Assembly (NCBI RefSeq): GCF_023101765.2
Contig: NC_064226.1
Span: 674,001-738,000, forward strand
From: Spodoptera frugiperda
Lineage: Eukaryota > Arthropoda > Insecta > Lepidoptera > Noctuidae
DNA length: 64,000 nt
Direction of reading: 5' to 3'
Shown: positions 55,916 to 64,000 of the stretch, one piece after another
How the letters are laid out: each line of letters starts with the position of its first letter
Numbering within the stretch: the first letter of the stretch is position 1
Translations under genes and position numbers: made by a program
The notes under the pieces: model-generated
The model's input: the letters and a program-made list of their open reading frames with translations, nothing else
Told to the model about the DNA's origin: nothing
Database searches by the model: none

Positions 55916-57327
55916 TATTTGGTGCAGTCGTTTTTTTTTTTATTTTATGTTTATTTCATGATTATTTTTCTTTTTTCAAAAGCTTTTGTCTCTTACCAGC
56001 CAATCTTTTTATTTATATTAAAAAAATATTTATTTATTCTGTTAGTTATTCTATGTTCAATATTGACATTTTCTTGTTATTGTGAGTTCCTTTAGTTATT
56101 TCCTCACAAAAACTTATCGAAGAATTAAGGATTGAGGCCCATTAGTAATCGTACTAAAACACTAAAATATTCGTTGATAGTTCACTCATGAAATATTCAG
56201 TAGTTACATAGAAGTAAGTAATTGAAATATAGCGTGATGTTGAACATTCGACATTCACGCTTGTTATGACGTTATGCGGTCAATCGCCTGCTTTGTTGGG
56301 GTTTACGGTAATCAGTAGGTCCTAATCATACCTAGTTACAACATTGTAAAAAATAATGTATAAAATAATTTCATTTTCGGCAGTACTAAGGTAATAACTA
56401 AGTAGGAGCGTGCAATTAGGCTGAATGTATTCGTGCTTTTGCCAGACACTAGTTAAATATTTTTGTCGATGCTGACCATAGACGAAAAATATTGTTTTGA
56501 AAAAAAAAAGAACAGAGTGCAGGTTGTAAAACGTTTTATTTGAAACATTCACACACAGCATTATTACAATAAGTAGATATTAATTACATTATTTTAATAT
56601 TTTATAATTTTTAAACCATATTTTTAATTAAAGTTTTTATCTAGTCCTTATTTAATTACAATATACTTTGACAAGTAGAAATTTTAGTGCAAAAACGAGT
56701 AGGTTTTATATATTTTTTTCTTAAACAATAATAAATTCCCTACAAGGCACTTATGGCGAATATTTCATGTTTTCTATTTTCATTTAAAACATAGGTTTCC
56801 TTACATTATTAAGTACACTGAATACGATTAGGACGATATATTTAATTTTATTAATAATATTTAGTTAAAAAGTTTATCTTACCATTTATGACTAGGTTAT
56901 ACAATGGACATTTAGCAAAGACGTTACTTTAAATATTTAATTACAACTATGGCACAGTACATCACGCCTTATAATTTACACTATCATTAAGAGTATTGGT
57001 CAATTCTTCCTCCGTTATGAAGACTCTTTCGCTTGAAGAAATGGAAGTTAATGGGCCAAGAATGTCCTTGAGTGGCGACCATGGATCGGAAGACGTAGGG
57101 AGGCTCCCCTCTAGGTGGACTGACGACATTGTCAGTGTCGCAAGAATTCAGTAGGTAAATGTTTATAGGCCACGGTAACCACTTACCACCAGGTGGGCTG
57201 TGTGATTTTGCCATCGTCGTGGTATAAGAAAAAATGTTAATGGTTAGTTGTTCACCAAGGGAGGCCTTTACTCAGTAGTGGACATCTTCCAGTTGATGAT
57301 GATGATGAAGATTCTCTATTTCCATTC
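55916..57327. other. Msh5 upstream / caveolin 3' flank
   Basis: AT-rich DNA between the Msh5 start and the caveolin stop. It must hold the Msh5 promoter and the caveolin 3' UTR. The frame at 56987-57214 (minus) lies in a repeat-like stretch and is not a convincing gene. A minus-strand AATAAA at 56847-56852 is a weak candidate end for caveolin. Confidence 0.4.
57252..57312 (+). mobile_element. RTE-like LINE 3' terminus
   Basis: GGAGGCCTTTACTCAGTAGT, then GGACATCTTCCAGTTGATG and a GATGATGATGAAG tail; same family as 15499-15670. It lies in the presumed caveolin 3' UTR. Confidence 0.6.
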
Positions 57328-61659
<4,332 letters not shown>

Positions 61660-62402
61660 CTCCGAAAAGAAATAATTAAAATCGACTCTCTACTTTCGTC
61701 AATGTTCACTGTTTAAAGTTTTTCGGCCGACTAATAAAAAGTCTAGTTTGTGTTTAAGTGTTTTTTTTTTAGTTTCAATGTTGTGTTTTTATTTCAGTAG
61801 GTCGATTGTAATCGTAGTTTTTATCACAAACAATAATCGGTTAAGTAATTAGGTAGTTGAAGTATATTTAGCTGATTACAATGTTGATATTTATTTTTAT
61901 TAATTGTTGTTTAACAAATTGACAAAGATTTTTAGTATGCACAGAATTGTTTTGTTAGATTAATAATCTTAACTTTTGAATTTGTAATGAGTACGATACT
62001 TGGACAGTGTCCAATATATCAACGAACAGTTTCTACTAATGTGTACACTACAGTGAAAGCTCGCGCTCAAACTGAAAACTTTTCATCAACCTTTACTTCT
62101 GACACCCTTTGCGCATGTCTACATTCCACACTCGTAAATATCAACATGTACAGCATACATTGAAGCTTTTATTCTACTTTATTGGAGACTTTTCTAACTG
62201 AAGAAGCAATGGTAGTGTTGTACAGAGGGGTGTGCATATTTTTTATTTTGTTTTTATGAAGTTTTCTACCGGCTACTAGAGAGCGTTGACCGGTAATTCC
62301 CTACTTTAAGAGTGCCTCCACATGTGATATATTTTTGAAGGTAATAACTTCCGCTACTCATTGGGTAAGCAGAGTAATCGGGTATGGTCAGGCGATGCTT
62401 AC

Positions 62403-62444
62403 CGTGATTACAACGTTTAGTTTTTTATAATATTCGGTCAACAT
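62403..62444 (-). CDS. possible first coding exon of caveolin
   Basis: On the minus strand an ATG at 62444 opens 14 codons (MLTEYYKKLNVVIT) followed at once by a GTAAGC donor, ending in phase 0. The next recognisable caveolin exon is open in phase 0 from an AG at about 61660, so the two join in frame (242 residues in all). The match of phase, strand and spacing is encouraging, but the sequence is short and AT-rich, and other initial exons are possible. Confidence 0.3.
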
Positions 62445-62770
62445 TTTAAGTAACTTGTAATGGTTTGTAATAGGAACGTTATTGTAACTAGTTTGTGGTT
62501 GACAACATACTCCAATAAGGTCTTAAGTTATGGTCAAATATTTGAATAGTAATATAGGTTTATAAACATATTATAGTAATGGTCCGTAGCCTCATTTCAT
62601 GTAATTTTATATGAATTTCATTATCTGTACCTATGTAGTATATGTATGTTTAAAGTACTTACTTAATTATAGAAAGATCCAATAAAATATTTTAATACAA
62701 TTATTATTGTATTTAGTACATAGTTCTATTCCTTGTCTAATGTACTAACATTTTCTTCTGTGTAGGAAAT
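62445..62770. other. AT-rich DNA without recognised feature
   Basis: Nothing supportable seen. Confidence 0.4.
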
Positions 62771-62774
62771 GCAT

Positions 62775-62915
62775 TGACAAACAGAATTATTCACATATAC
62801 ATCACACTCAGACCCAGATTCATAACTTGTGGAACATATAAAGAATAGTTCCGTGCGGGAATCGAACTCGCCACTCTATGCTCAGCAGCCGGCAACCTAA
62901 TACACAAACCTTGTT
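62775..62915 (-). mobile_element. SINE-C copy
   Basis: The minus strand has a tRNA-like GCGAGTTCGATTCCCGCACG segment (B-box GTTCGATTCCC), then TTCTTTATATGTTCCACA and a GTCTGAGTGTGATGTATATG body. It shows the same order as 63231-63402 and is diverged. Confidence 0.75.
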
Positions 62916-63230
62916 GCTAAAATGCTTTGATATTAAAATTTTGCAGCAACCTGTCGTGGTTTGATGCATAATAATCATTAGCATATTTGCAAATGTTACG
63001 TTGACATTTTAAAATGCGCGATATTTTCAAGTTGTTGTTAAACATTTGGGTGTGGACTGCTTACTTAGTGGCTTTTGTAAAGGTCTTGCCAGTTTATGCA
63101 AGTGGGTAATTTAGTATTCTATCGTTTCAGCTTTTGTTTGTCTAAAAAATGAGGTTTGATAGTACTTAGGGCCCTTGTCCACGGCGACTTTTTTTTTATG
63201 TTTTAAAAATTCGTTGCCGCACACTTGGAT

Positions 63231-63402
63231 TTTGTCCTGTATCTTGGGTGCGTTTACAAACATACAAAGTTCACATACACATGACACCCAGACCCGAAAC
63301 AACAATTTGTGAACCACACAAAGAGTTGCTCCGTGCGGGAATCGAACTCGCGTCCCGTTGCACGGCAGCCAGTTGCCCAGTCACCGTACCAACCGTGCAG
63401 TC
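63231..63402 (-). mobile_element. SINE-C, best-preserved copy
   Basis: Read on the minus strand: a tRNA-like head GACTGCACGGTTGGTACGGT, GCGAGTTCGATTCCCGCACG, then GAGCAACTCTTTGTGTGG, GTTTCGGGTCTGGGTGTCAT and the TTTGTAAACGCACCC tail. It serves as the reference for the copies at 10310, 16497 and 62775. It is not a working tRNA, because the 3' stem strand is missing. Confidence 0.8.
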
Positions 63403-63534
63403 AATTAATATAGCGATACAGTTGCACGTTGGCATTGTTACTGCACCACGTTACAAAGGTGACTCATATGCGTTAGATGCCAGACGCGATGCAGTAGCGC
63501 GTTTGCTAGGTGTGTTTGTCAGTAGTCATCGTAT

Positions 63535-63675
63535 CGTATCATCACGCCTCTTTTATCCCATAAAGGGTAGGCAGAGGTGCACATTACGGCACGTAATGCT
63601 ACTGAACGATGTACACCCACATTTTACTATTTATGTTATAACCCATGTAATAGAGGGTTAGCCACATACTGGGCG
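63535..63675 (-). mobile_element. SINE-B 3' body
   Basis: The minus strand gives GCCCAGTATGTGGCTAACCC, CTATTACATGGG, GTGGGTGTACATCGTTCAGT, ACGTGCCGTAATGTGCACCT and CTACCCTTTATGGGATAAAA. This matches 61083-61236 in inverted orientation, about 2.4 kb away. Confidence 0.75.
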
Positions 63676-64000
63676 ATGCAATTTCGGACTCCGTAGAGAG
63701 TCAGTAGTGTAGTAATTAACAAGTTATTAGGATAAATATAATAATGAGAGGCAATAGTCACAGTACTAGGATAACTTCAAAGTAAGTAAAGTAAAAGCTT
63801 CTTTATATAGTTAGTATTGGTTTTAGTTTTGAAAATGTTGAAGGATGTTGAAAATCTTGACCAATGATTGATCATTGAATATTGGTCGAAGATATAATAA
63901 AATCTAGATAAAGAATTAATAACATAACTTCACATTGAATCGATTGTGGGATAGTGTATAGCCTCACCTCGGTCGAGGTTTAATATGGGATTGTATACAA

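Noticed and set aside
63300..63402. A possible tRNA gene on the minus strand.
   Set aside because: There is a B-box, but the acceptor stem is not closed and the same head occurs with a SINE body at 62775.

Overview
The window is nuclear DNA from a moth or butterfly (Lepidoptera), most likely a noctuid-type moth. Three things support this: compact multi-exon genes with GT/AG introns in AT-rich DNA, several families of tRNA-derived and other short interspersed repeats typical of lepidopteran intergenic DNA, and 5'-truncated LINEs ending in TAAA-type tails. No prokaryotic, CRISPR or organellar feature was seen.

Four genes can be reconstructed with consistent splice phases, and one orphan exon belongs to a gene that continues off the left edge. 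(1) 715-888 (-): one phase 1-1 internal exon of an unidentified gene. (2) 17142-37779 (-): a 13-coding-exon membrane-anchored haem peroxidase of 827 residues, resembling chorion peroxidase/Cardinal. (3) 44572-47240 (+): Uba5, the E1 enzyme for UFM1, 9 exons and 393 residues. (4) 47957-55853 (-): Msh5, the meiotic MutS homologue, 18 exons and 820 residues, tail-to-tail with Uba5. (5) 57328 to about 61659 (-): a caveolin in three recognisable exons, with a possible short first exon near 62403-62444.

Region by region: 0.9-17 kb is gene-poor and holds a TTAA-flanked hairpin element, a 284-bp tandem duplication and scattered SINE/LINE debris. 17-38 kb is the peroxidase gene, whose large 5' introns contain two LINE copies, a hAT-like element with about 200-bp inverted ends and a GC-rich composite repeat. 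38-44.5 kb is AT-rich DNA with little recognisable content; the first, non-coding peroxidase exon may lie there. 44.5-56 kb is the convergent Uba5/Msh5 pair. 56-62.5 kb is caveolin, and 62.5-64 kb is mostly SINE sequence.

The genes are functionally unrelated (oxidative chemistry, ufmylation, meiotic recombination, membrane domains), so this is ordinary chromosomal gene order and not a pathway cluster. The most unusual items are a decayed duplicate of peroxidase exon 6 beside the working exon, several complete non-autonomous transposons with readable target duplications, and a three-unit tandem array of palindromic AACTAGTTT motifs. I did not find a clearly new biological system.
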